A stretch of DNA of 64,000 nt, taken from NCBI RefSeq assembly GCF_020165495.1, contig NZ_JAIUIE010000004.1:340694-404693 (forward strand), written 5' to 3'. This stretch comes from Mesorhizobium sp. BR1-1-16 (GTDB lineage: Bacteria > Pseudomonadota > Alphaproteobacteria > Rhizobiales > Kaistiaceae). The position numbers and the translations under genes were made by a program. Below the pieces are notes generated by a model. The model was given only the letters and a program-made list of their open reading frames with translations, ran no database searches and had not been told where the DNA came from. Below, in pieces: positions 9,059-17,108 of this stretch; the stretch's first letter is position 1, and each line of letters begins with the position of its first letter.

Positions 9059-9844
9059 TCACGCCGCCGTTGCGGCCTGCGGCAGCACGAAGGGCACGCC
9101 ATCCGCGGTCTTGCCGACGGGCAGCGTGACGCCGAACACCTCGGCGAGAAGCGCGTCGGTCAGGACGTCAGGCGGCGCGCCTTCGGCAGCGACCCGGCCG
9201 CGATCGATGACGACGATCCGATCGGCGTGAAGCGCGGCAAGGTTCATGTCATGCAGCACCGCGACCACGCCGCCGCCGCCCTTCGCGAATTCCCGCGCAG
9301 CGGACAGCGTCATGAGCTGGTGACGGAGATCGAGGCTCGCCGTCGGCTCGTCCAGGAACAGGAAGGCCGGCCTTCCATCGGGACACGGATCGGGCAACTG
9401 GCAGAGCACGCGCGCGAGATGGACCCGCTGCTGTTCGCCGCCGGAAAGCTCCTGATAGAGGCGACCACCAAAACCGCCGAGATCGACGCGGGCGAGCGCC
9501 GCGACGACGCGGGCATTGACGGCGCTGCCGCCGCGCCGGTCTGAGGCGCCGAGGCGAACCACCTCATGCACGGTGAACGGAAAAGCGAGCGAGGAAGCTT
9601 GTGGCAGCACAGCCCGGCGCGCGGCAAGCTGGCCGAGCGGCAGGCGGCCGATATCGGTTCCGTCGATCGTGATCCGGCCCGAAGTCCGCTTGATCTCGCC
9701 GGTCAGCGCCTTCAGCAGCGTCGACTTGCCGGCGCCATTCGGCCCGATGATGGCCGTGACGAGACCGGGCTCGATGGTGAGACTGATGCCGTCGATGAGC
9801 CGCTTGTGGCCGGCGCGGATCACGAGGTCTTCGGCAATGATCAT
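9059..9844 (-). CDS. hmuV: Heme ABC transporter ATP-binding protein HmuV
   Basis: Cytoplasmic ATPase of the inner-membrane heme importer HmuTUV. It shows Walker A GPNGAGKST (34-42), the Q-loop region LPQASSLAFPFTVHEVV, signature LSGGEQQRVHLARVL, Walker B PAFLFLDEPTASLD and the switch His in AVLHDMN. The insertion CQLPDPCPDGRPAFLFLDEPT between signature and Walker B is characteristic of HmuV/BhuV rather than of FhuC or BtuD. It is 261 residues long, the last of the hmuP-T-U-V run, and begins 7 bases after the permease stop. Confidence 0.93.
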   Translation of the reverse strand: MIIAEDLVIRAGHKRLIDGISLTIEPGLVTAIIGPNGAGKSTLLKALTGEIKRTSGRITIDGTDIGRLPLGQLAARRAVLPQASSLAFPFTVHEVVRLGASDRRGGSAVNARVVAALARVDLGGFGGRLYQELSGGEQQRVHLARVLCQLPDPCPDGRPAFLFLDEPTASLDLRHQLMTLSAAREFAKGGGGVVAVLHDMNLAALHADRIVVIDRGRVAAEGAPPDVLTDALLAEVFGVTLPVGKTADGVPFVLPQAATAA

Positions 9845-9851
9845 GCGAGCC

Positions 9852-10931
9852 TCACAGGTCGACGATGCCGCGGCGGCGCAGCAGGATCGAGACGAAGAAC
9901 GGCGCGCCGATGATGGCCGTCACGATGCCGATCGGCAGCTCGGCGGGGGCAACCACCATGCGGCAGATGATGTCGGCGCCGATCAGGAGGCCGGCACCGA
10001 GCAGCGCCGAGGCGGGCAAGAGCGTCCGATGCTCCGGCCCTATGGCAAGGCGCAGCAGATGTGGCACCACGATGCCGACGAAACCGATGACGCCTGTGAA
10101 GGCGACGGAAACACCGACGACCACCGCGACCGCGAACACGATAAGCGATTTCAGCTTCTCGACATCGATGCCGAGATGACGGGCCTCGGCCTCTCCGAGC
10201 ACGAGCGCATCGAGGCCGCGCGCTATGAGCGGGGATAGCGCCAGCACGGCGAGGATCGGTGGCGCGGCGATGGCAAGCTTCAGCCAGGTGGCGCCGGCAA
10301 GACTGCCCATGGTCCAGAAAGTCAGCTCGCGCAACTGCGCGTCCGTGGCACGATAGACGAGGAACGAGGTGATGGCGCCGGCGAAGGCGCCGAGCGCGAT
10401 GCCGGCCAGCAGCATGGTGGCGACCGAGGTTCGGCCGCGCCGGGTGGCGATGGCATAGAGTATGATCGTCGTCGCGAAGCCGCCGAGAAAGGCGGCGATC
10501 GGCAGCGCGCCGATCGTGGCGATGGCCGGCAGCGAAGCCAGCATGGCGCCCCCGGTGACGATCACCAGCACAGCGCCGAGCCCGGCTCCCGAGGAGACGC
10601 CGACGAGGCCCGGATCAGCGAGCGGGTTGCGGAACAATCCCTGCAGCATGGCCCCGGCGATCGCGAGCGCCGCGCCGACCAGCGCCCCGAGCAGAAGGCG
10701 CGGCAGGCGGATATCGATGAGCACGATCCGTTCGGTAGTGTCGGCAGCCGGGCGGCCGGCGATCCAGTCAGCCATGATCTGCAGCACGCGGCCGACCGGC
10801 AGGCCATACGGCCCCGTGGCTAGCGCAGCCGCCATGACGACGACGAGCAGTACGGCCAGAAGGATCAGCGCCAGTTGGGCGCGGCCCCTGCGGTCGCCGT
10901 CTGGCGCCGCTGCTGACGCGAGCACGGTCAT
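9852..10931 (-). CDS. hmuU: Heme ABC transporter permease HmuU
   Basis: FecCD/BtuC-family inner-membrane permease of 359 residues with about ten hydrophobic segments. Landmarks are IDIRLPRLLLGALVGAALAIAGAMLQGLFRNPLADPGLVGVSSGAGLGAVL near the N-terminus and FVGIVVPHLLRLAIGPEHRTLLPASALLGAGLLIGADIICR near the C-terminus, the two most conserved stretches of this family (each quoted here by its start). The start overlaps the hmuT stop (ATGA), so the two are translationally coupled. Together with HmuT and HmuV it should move heme from periplasm to cytoplasm. Confidence 0.92.
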   Translation of the reverse strand: MTVLASAAAPDGDRRGRAQLALILLAVLLVVVMAAALATGPYGLPVGRVLQIMADWIAGRPAADTTERIVLIDIRLPRLLLGALVGAALAIAGAMLQGLFRNPLADPGLVGVSSGAGLGAVLVIVTGGAMLASLPAIATIGALPIAAFLGGFATTIILYAIATRRGRTSVATMLLAGIALGAFAGAITSFLVYRATDAQLRELTFWTMGSLAGATWLKLAIAAPPILAVLALSPLIARGLDALVLGEAEARHLGIDVEKLKSLIVFAVAVVVGVSVAFTGVIGFVGIVVPHLLRLAIGPEHRTLLPASALLGAGLLIGADIICRMVVAPAELPIGIVTAIIGAPFFVSILLRRRGIVDL

Positions 10932-11911
10932 TGCGCGGGCGCAGCCTTGATGTCGAGGTCGGGATAAAGCGCCAGCGCCAGGTCGCGGGCCGCATCCGGC
11001 ATGCGCGGGCCGAAACCGAGCAGGTAAAGTCCGTCCATCGCGATCAGCGATTTGGCGGCGGCTGCCGGGGTGGCGGCCAGCGCCGGCAGCGAGAACAGCG
11101 TCGCCGCCTCGGGCGCATCGGCGCCGGGTCGCGACATCATGACGATGCTCTGCGGCGCGGCCGCCACCATCGCCTCGGCCGAGGCCGGCTTGTAGCCCTC
11201 GACGGAGCCGAACGGATTGACCGCGCCGGCGGCGGCAAGCATCGCGTCGGCCGCGGTGTGATGGCCAGCGGCCATCAGGCGATCGCCGGCGCTGCTCATC
11301 AGGAAGATGGCGCGCCGACGCTTCTCCGCGGGAATGGCGGCGATGGCAGCCTCGAGCGCATCGGCGCGCGCCTCGACGCCGTCCGCGAGGGCCTTGCCCT
11401 TCTCGGGCTCGCCGATCACATCGGCGATCATGGCGATCTTCTCGGCGATGCCCTTGGCGCTGTAGGGCTCCGGCAGGATCACGATCGGCACGGAGGCGGC
11501 AAGCAGAAGGTCGAGCGCTTCCTTCGGGCCGGACCCCTCGACGGCGAGGATGAGGTCGGGCTTCACCGACAGCACACTTTCCGCCGAGAGCGCGCGCATA
11601 TAGCCGACATCAGGCTTCATGAGCGCTTCCGGGGGGTAGAGGCTGGTCTGGTCGCGGGCGATGACACGGTCGCCGGCGCCGAGCGCATAGAGGATTTCGG
11701 TGACGGCGCCACCGATCGAGACGATGCGATCGGCGCTCTCGATCGCGACGGTCCGTCCCCGCGCGTCGGTAACCGTCCGGGGCGCCGCGATGGATTGCTG
11801 GATTGCGAACAGGGTGATCATGAGGGCCGCGGCGAAACCGAGGGCGAGGCGGACATGCCGGCCGGGCGCATGCGGAAGGAAGTGCAGGGACGAGGGGGAC
11901 AGGGCGCGCAT
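10928..11911 (-). CDS. hmuT: Periplasmic heme-binding protein HmuT
   Basis: Exported heme-binding protein, 327 residues, with a long hydrophobic signal segment ending around residue 43 (QQSIAAPRTV). The mature protein begins TVTDARGRTVAIESADRIVSIGGAVTEILYALGAGDRVIARD, the typical opening of cluster A-II/III binding proteins (fold TroA/BtuF). Two tyrosines in the contexts SLYPPEAL and VEGYKPAS occupy the places where HmuT/ShuT-type proteins coordinate heme iron. It lies 27 bases downstream of hmuP and overlaps hmuU by 4 bases, so hmuP-T-U-V form one minus-strand operon. Confidence 0.92.
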   Translation of the reverse strand: MRALSPSSLHFLPHAPGRHVRLALGFAAALMITLFAIQQSIAAPRTVTDARGRTVAIESADRIVSIGGAVTEILYALGAGDRVIARDQTSLYPPEALMKPDVGYMRALSAESVLSVKPDLILAVEGSGPKEALDLLLAASVPIVILPEPYSAKGIAEKIAMIADVIGEPEKGKALADGVEARADALEAAIAAIPAEKRRRAIFLMSSAGDRLMAAGHHTAADAMLAAAGAVNPFGSVEGYKPASAEAMVAAAPQSIVMMSRPGADAPEAATLFSLPALAATPAAAAKSLIAMDGLYLLGFGPRMPDAARDLALALYPDLDIKAAPAQ

Positions 11912-11938
11912 CAGGAGCCTCCGGTCACGCGTTGACAG

Positions 11939-12109
11939 TCACTTGTTGAGGATGAGCTTGCCGACCCGGGTCAGCCGCAGTCGGTAATCTTCGCTGCCAT
12001 GGCGGATGATCACCTCGCGGGATCCCTGCAGAAGGCTCTCGCTGGAAACGATCCGCGGTTGCGGCCGCGCCGCCTCCGCCTCGCCGTCTGCTCCGCTCTG
12101 CTCCTGCAT
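11939..12109 (-). CDS. hmuP: Hemin uptake protein HmuP/HemP
   Basis: Small HemP-family protein of 56 residues. The conserved core is SSESLLQGSREVIIRHGSEDYRLRLTRVGKLILNK (22-56), with the family's terminal L-R-x-T-R-x-G-K-L-I-L-x-K. In Bradyrhizobium and Ensifer HmuP acts as a co-activator of the outer-membrane heme receptor gene, which here lies divergently next door. I place the start at 12109, where GGAGTGA sits 6 bases upstream; an open frame continues upstream to 12181 but runs into the putative operator and is not conserved-looking. It is the first gene of the hmuPTUV operon. Confidence 0.9.
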   Translation of the reverse strand: MQEQSGADGEAEAARPQPRIVSSESLLQGSREVIIRHGSEDYRLRLTRVGKLILNK

Positions 12110-12164
12110 CAGGTCACTCCAATGGGTCGGCCGCGCCAGGCGGCAGTCTTGAGGACTTCTAAAC

Positions 12165-12181
12165 TTGCGAACCATTCGCAA
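12165..12181. promoter_or_regulatory. Palindromic iron-regulator site candidate between hmuP and hmuR
   Basis: TTGCGAACCATTCGCAA is a perfect 7-3-7 inverted repeat. The GAA-N3-TTC centre resembles the iron control element bound by Irr, whose half-sites are of TTTAGAA type; an isolated TTCTAAA half-site lies just beside it at 12157-12163. It is placed 55 bases upstream of the hmuP start and upstream of the receptor promoter, where an Irr, Fur or Mur-type regulator could act on both directions. Which regulator binds is inference. Confidence 0.55.
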
Positions 12182-12189
12182 CTAATTAC

Positions 12190-12218
12190 TTGACTGCCAT
12201 AATCACCTTTTCTATGGA
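12190..12218 (+). promoter_or_regulatory. Candidate hmuR promoter overlapped by a TGA-N9-TCA box
   Basis: TTGACT at 12190-12195 and TATGGA at 12213-12218, 17 bases apart, form a weak sigma-70 promoter directed at the heme receptor gene. TGACTGCCATAATCA (12191-12205) matches TGA-N9-TCA, the iron-responsive (IRO) box of the rhizobial iron regulator RirA, and overlaps the -35 hexamer, a suitable place for repression. The short consensus makes chance matches possible. Confidence 0.4.
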
Positions 12219-12360
12219 TCGCAACGACCAAATTTCGAATCCGCCGTCGGCCGCCCTCAGCGGCGGGCGGCCATGCCGAGCCCGCCAGTTCGTCCGCAGC
12301 CATCGGCCGCGACCGCGACAGCCAGCCAGGCGCTTCCCGTCTTCCGTATTGGGGGCTCTG

Positions 12361-14649
12361 ATGAGCATCGCGCGACTGAACGCCCGGCTACTGGCCGGCT
12401 CGACCTTCCTCGCTTGCCTGGCCATGACACCAGGCAGCGCCATGGCGCAGCAGGCCAGCGCACAGCAAGCGCAGGCTCAGCAAACCACCGAGGATGGCGC
12501 GGTCCAGCTCGACGCCGTCGTTGTCCAGGGCGGTTCGGGCACCGGCACGGCGACCGGCGATCAGTCGCCCGCTGTCACCGCAAAGGCAGGAACGGCGCTC
12601 GTCACCACGACGACGCAGCAGGAACTGACCAACCGGATGATCGATTCGTGGCAGGCCTTCGGCCAGCGCGCGGAACCCGGCGTCAGCTTCTCAACGCAGA
12701 ACAACTCGATCAATGTGCGCGGCCTCGACGAGAACAACGTCCTCACGACCATCGACGGTATCCGCCTGCCCTGGCTCGGCTCGGGCGATGCCCGCACCGT
12801 GACCGGCGGTCTCTCGACCTTCGATTTCAACGCGCTCAGCGCGATCGACATCGTTCGCGGCGCCGATTCCAGCATCGGCGGCTCGGGCGCCATGGGCGGC
12901 CTCGTCGCGCTGACGACGCTCTCGGCCGACGACGTCATCCGCGAGGGGCGCAACTGGGGCTTCATCACCAAGAACATCTATGCCAGCGCCAACAACTCCT
13001 TCACCACCAGCGATGCCGTCGCCGCCCGCTTCGGCGACACGTCGATGCTGGTGCAAGGCTCCTACACGACCGGTCACGAGACCGAGACGATGGGTGATGT
13101 CGGCGGCTACGGCACGACCCGCACCGAAGCCAATCCCGAGGATTTCGACCAGTACAGCCTGCTCGGAAAGTTGACCCAGCGCGTCGACGGTGGCCACACC
13201 TTCACGCTGACCGGCGAGATGTTCCACGCGAACTCGACGACCGACATGATGACGAGCCAGTCGCTGACCGGCAATTATCGCCCGGGCAACAACACGGCGG
13301 GCGAGGAAGCACGTCGCCAGCGCTTCTCGCTGACCTATGACTATCTGGCGCCCGAGCCTGGCGGATTCGCCGACAAGGCGCAGGTGATCCTCTATTGGCA
13401 GAATGTCGAGCTCGACAACACGACAGACGCCTATCGCTCGACCAGCGTCATCGGTCCTTATCAGCGCCAGAACAGCAACCAGGTCCAGGAATACGGGCTG
13501 AACGGCTTTGCCGAGAAGGCGCTGACGCTCGGCGGCTTCGAGAACCGCTTCACCTGGGGCGGCGAATTCTACATGACCGACACCAGCCAGTATTCGTATG
13601 GCGTCGACAACTGCCCGCCGAACGCCACGACCTCGCCCTGCTCGATGCTGCACACCAACCAGGCCGACATGCCTGATGCGCAGGGCGCCAGCTTCGGCCT
13701 TTATGGGCGCGACGAGATCGCGCTCGGCCATAACCTCTTCCTGACGCCGGGCATGCGCTTCGACTGGTACCAGCAGGTGCCGCAGGAAACGGCCGGCTAC
13801 GGCAATGGCAACGAGGCCTATATCGGCCTGCCGGACACCTCGTCGGGCTCGAAGTTCTCGCCGAGCCTGCTCGGCACCTGGAAGGCGACCGACAAGCTCT
13901 CGTTCTATGCCCAGTGGGCACAGGCCTATACGGCGCCGACGCCGGGCCAGCTCTACCTGACCTATGGCGGCCCGGGCGCCTATCTCTCGATCGGCAATCC
14001 GGATCTCGAGGCCCAGTCGGGCACCGGCTATGAGATCGGCACCAAGTTTGGCGACGATCATCTCGGCGGCGGGTTCTCGGCCTTCACCAACTTCTACAAG
14101 AACTTCATCGACAGCGAGCAGTTGACCGCCGCGGAAGCCGCGGAGCGCGGCTACGACCTCGCCGAATATCCCTTCGGCGTCAGCGAATATGTGAACATCA
14201 ACAGCGTCAACATCTATGGCGTCGAGGCGCGCGGCGCCTGGAAGTTCGCACCGAACTGGAAGCTGTCGGGCTCGCTCGCATGGATGGTCGGCCAGAACCT
14301 CGACGAGGGCACCTATCTCGACTCGGTGCCGCCGCTGAAGGGCGTCATCGGCATCGGCTATGCCGATATCGAATGGGGCACCGACCTGATGCTGACGGCG
14401 GCCGCCATGAATGCCCAGACTTCGAACAGCTTCCAGGCTCCGGCCTATGCCGTCGTCGACTGGACCGCATGGTGGCAGCCGGCGAAGCTGCCCGGCCTCC
14501 GCGTCCAGGCCGGCATCTTCAACCTGTTCGACGAGACCTATTTCAACAATCTCGACATCCCGACCTCGGTCACGGCGTCGAGCAGCAATCTCGACTTCTA
14601 TTCCGAGCCCGGCCGGAACTATCAGGTGAACCTCACCTACCAGTTCTGA
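12361..14649 (+). CDS. hmuR: TonB-dependent heme/hemoglobin receptor family protein
   Basis: Outer-membrane beta-barrel receptor of 762 residues. The start at 12361 gives a clean signal peptide (ARLLAGSTFLACLAMTPGSAMAQQ); an upstream extension to 12190 would run through the promoter. A TonB-box-like LDAVVVQG follows, then the plug domain (INVRGLDENNVLTTIDGIRLP, IDIVRGADSSIGGSGAMGG). AQAYTAPTPGQLY and IGNPDLEAQSG correspond to the FRAP and NPNL boxes of heme receptors, and the protein ends in aromatic QVNLTYQF as barrel proteins do. Oddly, there is no histidine between the FRAP-like and NPNL-like boxes, where HemR/HmuR receptors normally carry one. Context (hmuP, hmuTUV, heme monooxygenase) supports heme as ligand. 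Confidence 0.88.
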   Translation: MSIARLNARLLAGSTFLACLAMTPGSAMAQQASAQQAQAQQTTEDGAVQLDAVVVQGGSGTGTATGDQSPAVTAKAGTALVTTTTQQELTNRMIDSWQAFGQRAEPGVSFSTQNNSINVRGLDENNVLTTIDGIRLPWLGSGDARTVTGGLSTFDFNALSAIDIVRGADSSIGGSGAMGGLVALTTLSADDVIREGRNWGFITKNIYASANNSFTTSDAVAARFGDTSMLVQGSYTTGHETETMGDVGGYGTTRTEANPEDFDQYSLLGKLTQRVDGGHTFTLTGEMFHANSTTDMMTSQSLTGNYRPGNNTAGEEARRQRFSLTYDYLAPEPGGFADKAQVILYWQNVELDNTTDAYRSTSVIGPYQRQNSNQVQEYGLNGFAEKALTLGGFENRFTWGGEFYMTDTSQYSYGVDNCPPNATTSPCSMLHTNQADMPDAQGASFGLYGRDEIALGHNLFLTPGMRFDWYQQVPQETAGYGNGNEAYIGLPDTSSGSKFSPSLLGTWKATDKLSFYAQWAQAYTAPTPGQLYLTYGGPGAYLSIGNPDLEAQSGTGYEIGTKFGDDHLGGGFSAFTNFYKNFIDSEQLTAAEAAERGYDLAEYPFGVSEYVNINSVNIYGVEARGAWKFAPNWKLSGSLAWMVGQNLDEGTYLDSVPPLKGVIGIGYADIEWGTDLMLTAAAMNAQTSNSFQAPAYAVVDWTAWWQPAKLPGLRVQAGIFNLFDETYFNNLDIPTSVTASSSNLDFYSEPGRNYQVNLTYQF

Positions 14650-14700
14650 TCCGAGCTGAACGCGAACGCCGGTCGGTGGTGTGGTGACTCCGCCTGGCGC

Positions 14701-14739
14701 GAGGAGGGAGTGCTCCCCGAGCCTCCCTCCTCATCTTTT
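14701..14739 (+). terminator. Rho-independent terminator after hmuR
   Basis: A 10-base-pair stem (14701-14710 with 14723-14732) closes a 12-base loop and is followed by ATCTTTT. It lies about 50 bases after the hmuR stop and before the heme monooxygenase gene. Confidence 0.6.
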
Positions 14740-14801
14740 CCCCAATCCCGGCGCATCACGCCGACGTACCCTCACGGCACGCAAAAAGAAGGTCATCGTC
14801 C

Positions 14802-15110
14802 ATGTTCATCGCCATGAACCGCTTCAAGGTCAGCAAGGGTTCCGAGGAGGCGTTCGAGGAGGTCTGGCGCAGCCGCGACCGCCATCTCGACGAACTTGAG
14901 GGCTTCGTCGACTTCCATCTCCTGAAGGGCCCGGAAGGCGACGACCACACGCTCTATGCCTCCCATACCGTGTGGCAGACGCGCGACCACTTCGTCGCCT
15001 GGACCAAGTCGGAGCAGTTCCGCAAGGCGCATCAGGGCGCCGGCGACCGCAAGCCGATGTTCCTCGGCCATCCCGTCTTCGAAGGCTTCGAGGCGGTCAT
15101 CGGAGCCTGA
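14802..15110 (+). CDS. Heme-degrading monooxygenase (IsdG/HmuQ-like, ABM domain)
   Basis: Small cytoplasmic protein of 102 residues with an antibiotic biosynthesis monooxygenase fold. Asn6 (FIAMNRF), Trp67 (FVAWTKS) and His77 (RKAHQGA) line up with the Asn7-Trp67-His77 set that defines heme oxygenases of the IsdG/MhuD/HmuQ type, and WQTRDHFVAWTKSEQFRKAH is the usual conserved stretch. It would open the heme ring to release iron after uptake. It lies directly downstream of the heme receptor, which supports the role. HmuS, the alternative heme-handling protein found in many hmu loci, is absent here. Confidence 0.85.
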   Translation: MFIAMNRFKVSKGSEEAFEEVWRSRDRHLDELEGFVDFHLLKGPEGDDHTLYASHTVWQTRDHFVAWTKSEQFRKAHQGAGDRKPMFLGHPVFEGFEAVIGA

Positions 15111-15155
15111 GGCCGGACGGCGCAAAGCGCCGCCATCCGGCGCGCTTTGTCGCGC

Positions 15156-15214
15156 TTGCCAGCCCGCGCGGCCTCGCTATATCCTGATGCAACGCTTTAC
15201 TTATGATAAGCGTT
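15156..15214 (+). promoter_or_regulatory. Candidate promoter and palindromic operator upstream of DHA2 exporter
   Basis: TTGCCA (15156-15161) and TATATC (15178-15183) are spaced 16 bases apart and could drive the exporter gene. Just downstream, AACGCTT (15191-15197) and AAGCGTT (15208-15214) form an inverted repeat, and a perfect CTTATGATAAG (15200-15210) sits inside it. Such a site over the transcript start would suit repression by a TetR- or MarR-type protein, but no such regulator gene is adjacent. Confidence 0.4.
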
Positions 15215-15282
15215 ACATATCAAATTTCGGACGCATGACCCGCCCCCACCCCGGCGCGGCGGCGCTCCGGCAGGATAGCACC

Positions 15283-17040
15283 ATGGCCACCACAAGCTCC
15301 GCCCCGCAACCGGCAGCGCGCGACCCGCACTACAAGTGGGTCGCGCTCAGCAACACGACGCTCGGCATGCTCGCCGCCTCGATCAACGGCTCGATCCTCC
15401 TGATCAGCCTGCCAGCGATCTTCCGCGGCATCGGGCTGAAGCCGCTGGAGCCGGGCAACGTCAACATCCTGCTCTGGTCGATCATGGGCTATATGGTGGC
15501 GACCTCGGTGCTGGTCGTCACCTTCGGCCGCCTCGGCGACAGCCTTGGACGCGCCAGGATCTACAATCTCGGCTTCCTGATCTTCACGATTGCGGCGATC
15601 GCGCTCAGCCTGATGCCGGACAATGGCAGCTTCGCCGCCTGGTATCTCATCACGGTCCGCATCCTGCAGGGTGTCGGCGGCGCAATGCTGATGGCGAATT
15701 CGACCGCGATCCTCACCGATGCCTTCCCGACCGAGCAGCGCGGGCTCGCGCTTGGCATCAACACGATCGCGGCGATCGGCGGATCGTTCATCGGCCTGCT
15801 GATCGGCGGCCTCCTCGCCGATATCGACTGGCGGCTCGTCTTCTGGATCAACGTTCCCTTCGGCGTCGTCGGCACGGCCTGGGCCTACTGGAAGCTCAAG
15901 GACCGCGCCGCGCCGCGCCATCGCCCGATCGACTGGGCCGGTAATTTCACCTTCGGCATCGGTCTCATCCTGATCCTGATCGGCATCACCGAGGGCATCC
16001 AGCCCTATGGCAGCCACGCCATGGCCTGGACCAGCCCGGAGGTGATGTCGCTCATCGGCGTCGGCCTCGTCCTGATCGTCGCGTTCCTCGTCATCGAGAG
16101 TCGCGTCGCCTTCCCGATGTTCGATCTGGCGCTGTTCCGCATCCGCCCGTTCACCGCCGGCAATCTCGCCAGCCTCTTCGCCGCCATCGGCCGTGGCGGC
16201 CTGCAATTCATGCTGATCATCTGGCTGCAGGGCATCTGGCTGCCACTGCATGGCTATTCCTTCGAGGAGACGCCACTCTGGGCCGGCATCTTCATGCTGC
16301 CGCTGACGCTCGGCTTCCTGGTGGCGACGCCGGTCTCGGGCTGGCTTTCCGATCATCACGGCGCCCGCCCCTTCGCGGTCGGCGGCATGCTGATCGGCGC
16401 GGCGAGCTTTGCCGCGCTGATGGAGCTTCCGCCGGACTTCAGCTATCCGGTCTTCGCGCTGCTGCTTTTCATGAACGGGCTCGGCTCAGGGCTCTTCATC
16501 GCACCGAATTCGACGGCGATCATGAATTCAGTGCCGCCCGCCGAGCGCGGCCAGGCCGCCGGCATGCGCGCAACGACGCTGAATGCCGGACAGGTTCTCT
16601 CGATCGGCATCTTCTTCAGCCTGATGATCGTCGGGCTGACCGAGCAGCTTCCCGCCTCGATGGAAGCGGCGCTGATCGCGCAGAACGTGCCGGATGCGGT
16701 CGCGCGGCATGTCGCTTCGGCGCCGGCCGTGGCGAGCCTCTTTGCCGCCTTCCTCGGTTACAATCCGATGGGCGAGTTGCTGCCCCCCGGCATGCTGGCC
16801 ACCCTGCCGAACGCCGCCGAGATCACCGGCAAGACCTTTTTCCCGCATCTCCTCGCCGGTCCGTTCATGCATGGGCTCGTGTTCGCCTTCTCGTTCTCGA
16901 TGATTCTCAATCTCCTGGCAGCCGTCGCCTCATGGCTCGCCGGCGGAAAATATGTGCACGAGCATCACGCCGCGCTGCATGTCCAAGGCCATGTGCCGCG
17001 CCCGGCGGCAGACGCGGAGGCGTCGGTCGCGGCCCGGTGA
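15283..17040 (+). CDS. MFS transporter, DHA2 family (14-helix exporter)
   Basis: Inner-membrane drug/metabolite:H+ antiporter of 585 residues with about 14 hydrophobic helices. Features of the DHA2 (EmrB/QacA) group are GRLGDSLGRARIYN in the loop after helix 2, ILQGVGGAMLMANSTAILTDAFP with the motif C-like region, RGLALGINTIAAIGGSFIGLLIGGLL and FWINVPFG. A large extracytoplasmic loop sits before the last helices (residues about 460-540). The start at 15283 has CAGGA 8 bases upstream; ATGs at 15235 and further upstream are possible but precede the hydrophobic core by long non-conserved stretches. Its place between heme and siderophore-reductase genes allows a role in siderophore export or iron homeostasis, which is inference. 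Confidence 0.85.
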   Translation: MATTSSAPQPAARDPHYKWVALSNTTLGMLAASINGSILLISLPAIFRGIGLKPLEPGNVNILLWSIMGYMVATSVLVVTFGRLGDSLGRARIYNLGFLIFTIAAIALSLMPDNGSFAAWYLITVRILQGVGGAMLMANSTAILTDAFPTEQRGLALGINTIAAIGGSFIGLLIGGLLADIDWRLVFWINVPFGVVGTAWAYWKLKDRAAPRHRPIDWAGNFTFGIGLILILIGITEGIQPYGSHAMAWTSPEVMSLIGVGLVLIVAFLVIESRVAFPMFDLALFRIRPFTAGNLASLFAAIGRGGLQFMLIIWLQGIWLPLHGYSFEETPLWAGIFMLPLTLGFLVATPVSGWLSDHHGARPFAVGGMLIGAASFAALMELPPDFSYPVFALLLFMNGLGSGLFIAPNSTAIMNSVPPAERGQAAGMRATTLNAGQVLSIGIFFSLMIVGLTEQLPASMEAALIAQNVPDAVARHVASAPAVASLFAAFLGYNPMGELLPPGMLATLPNAAEITGKTFFPHLLAGPFMHGLVFAFSFSMILNLLAAVASWLAGGKYVHEHHAALHVQGHVPRPAADAEASVAAR

Positions 17041-17075
17041 CGAGAGGGGATTGCAGTCAGTTTCGGCGATCTGTA

Positions 17076-17095
17076 TCTTACGACATATCGTAAGA
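17076..17095. promoter_or_regulatory. Perfect palindrome upstream of the siderophore-interacting protein gene
   Basis: TCTTACGACATATCGTAAGA is a perfect inverted repeat with 8-base arms and a 4-base spacer, ending 13 bases before the ferric-reductase start codon. Position and symmetry indicate a repressor operator. In Escherichia coli the homologous reductase gene yqjH is repressed by the PadR-family protein YqjI, so a PadR-like regulator is one candidate; none is encoded nearby. Confidence 0.6.
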
Positions 17096-17108
17096 CATGG
17101 ATCATTGA

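Noticed and set aside
12691..14061. 456-codon minus-strand frame in the heme receptor
   Set aside because: Antisense shadow; the receptor frame has signal peptide, plug and barrel features.
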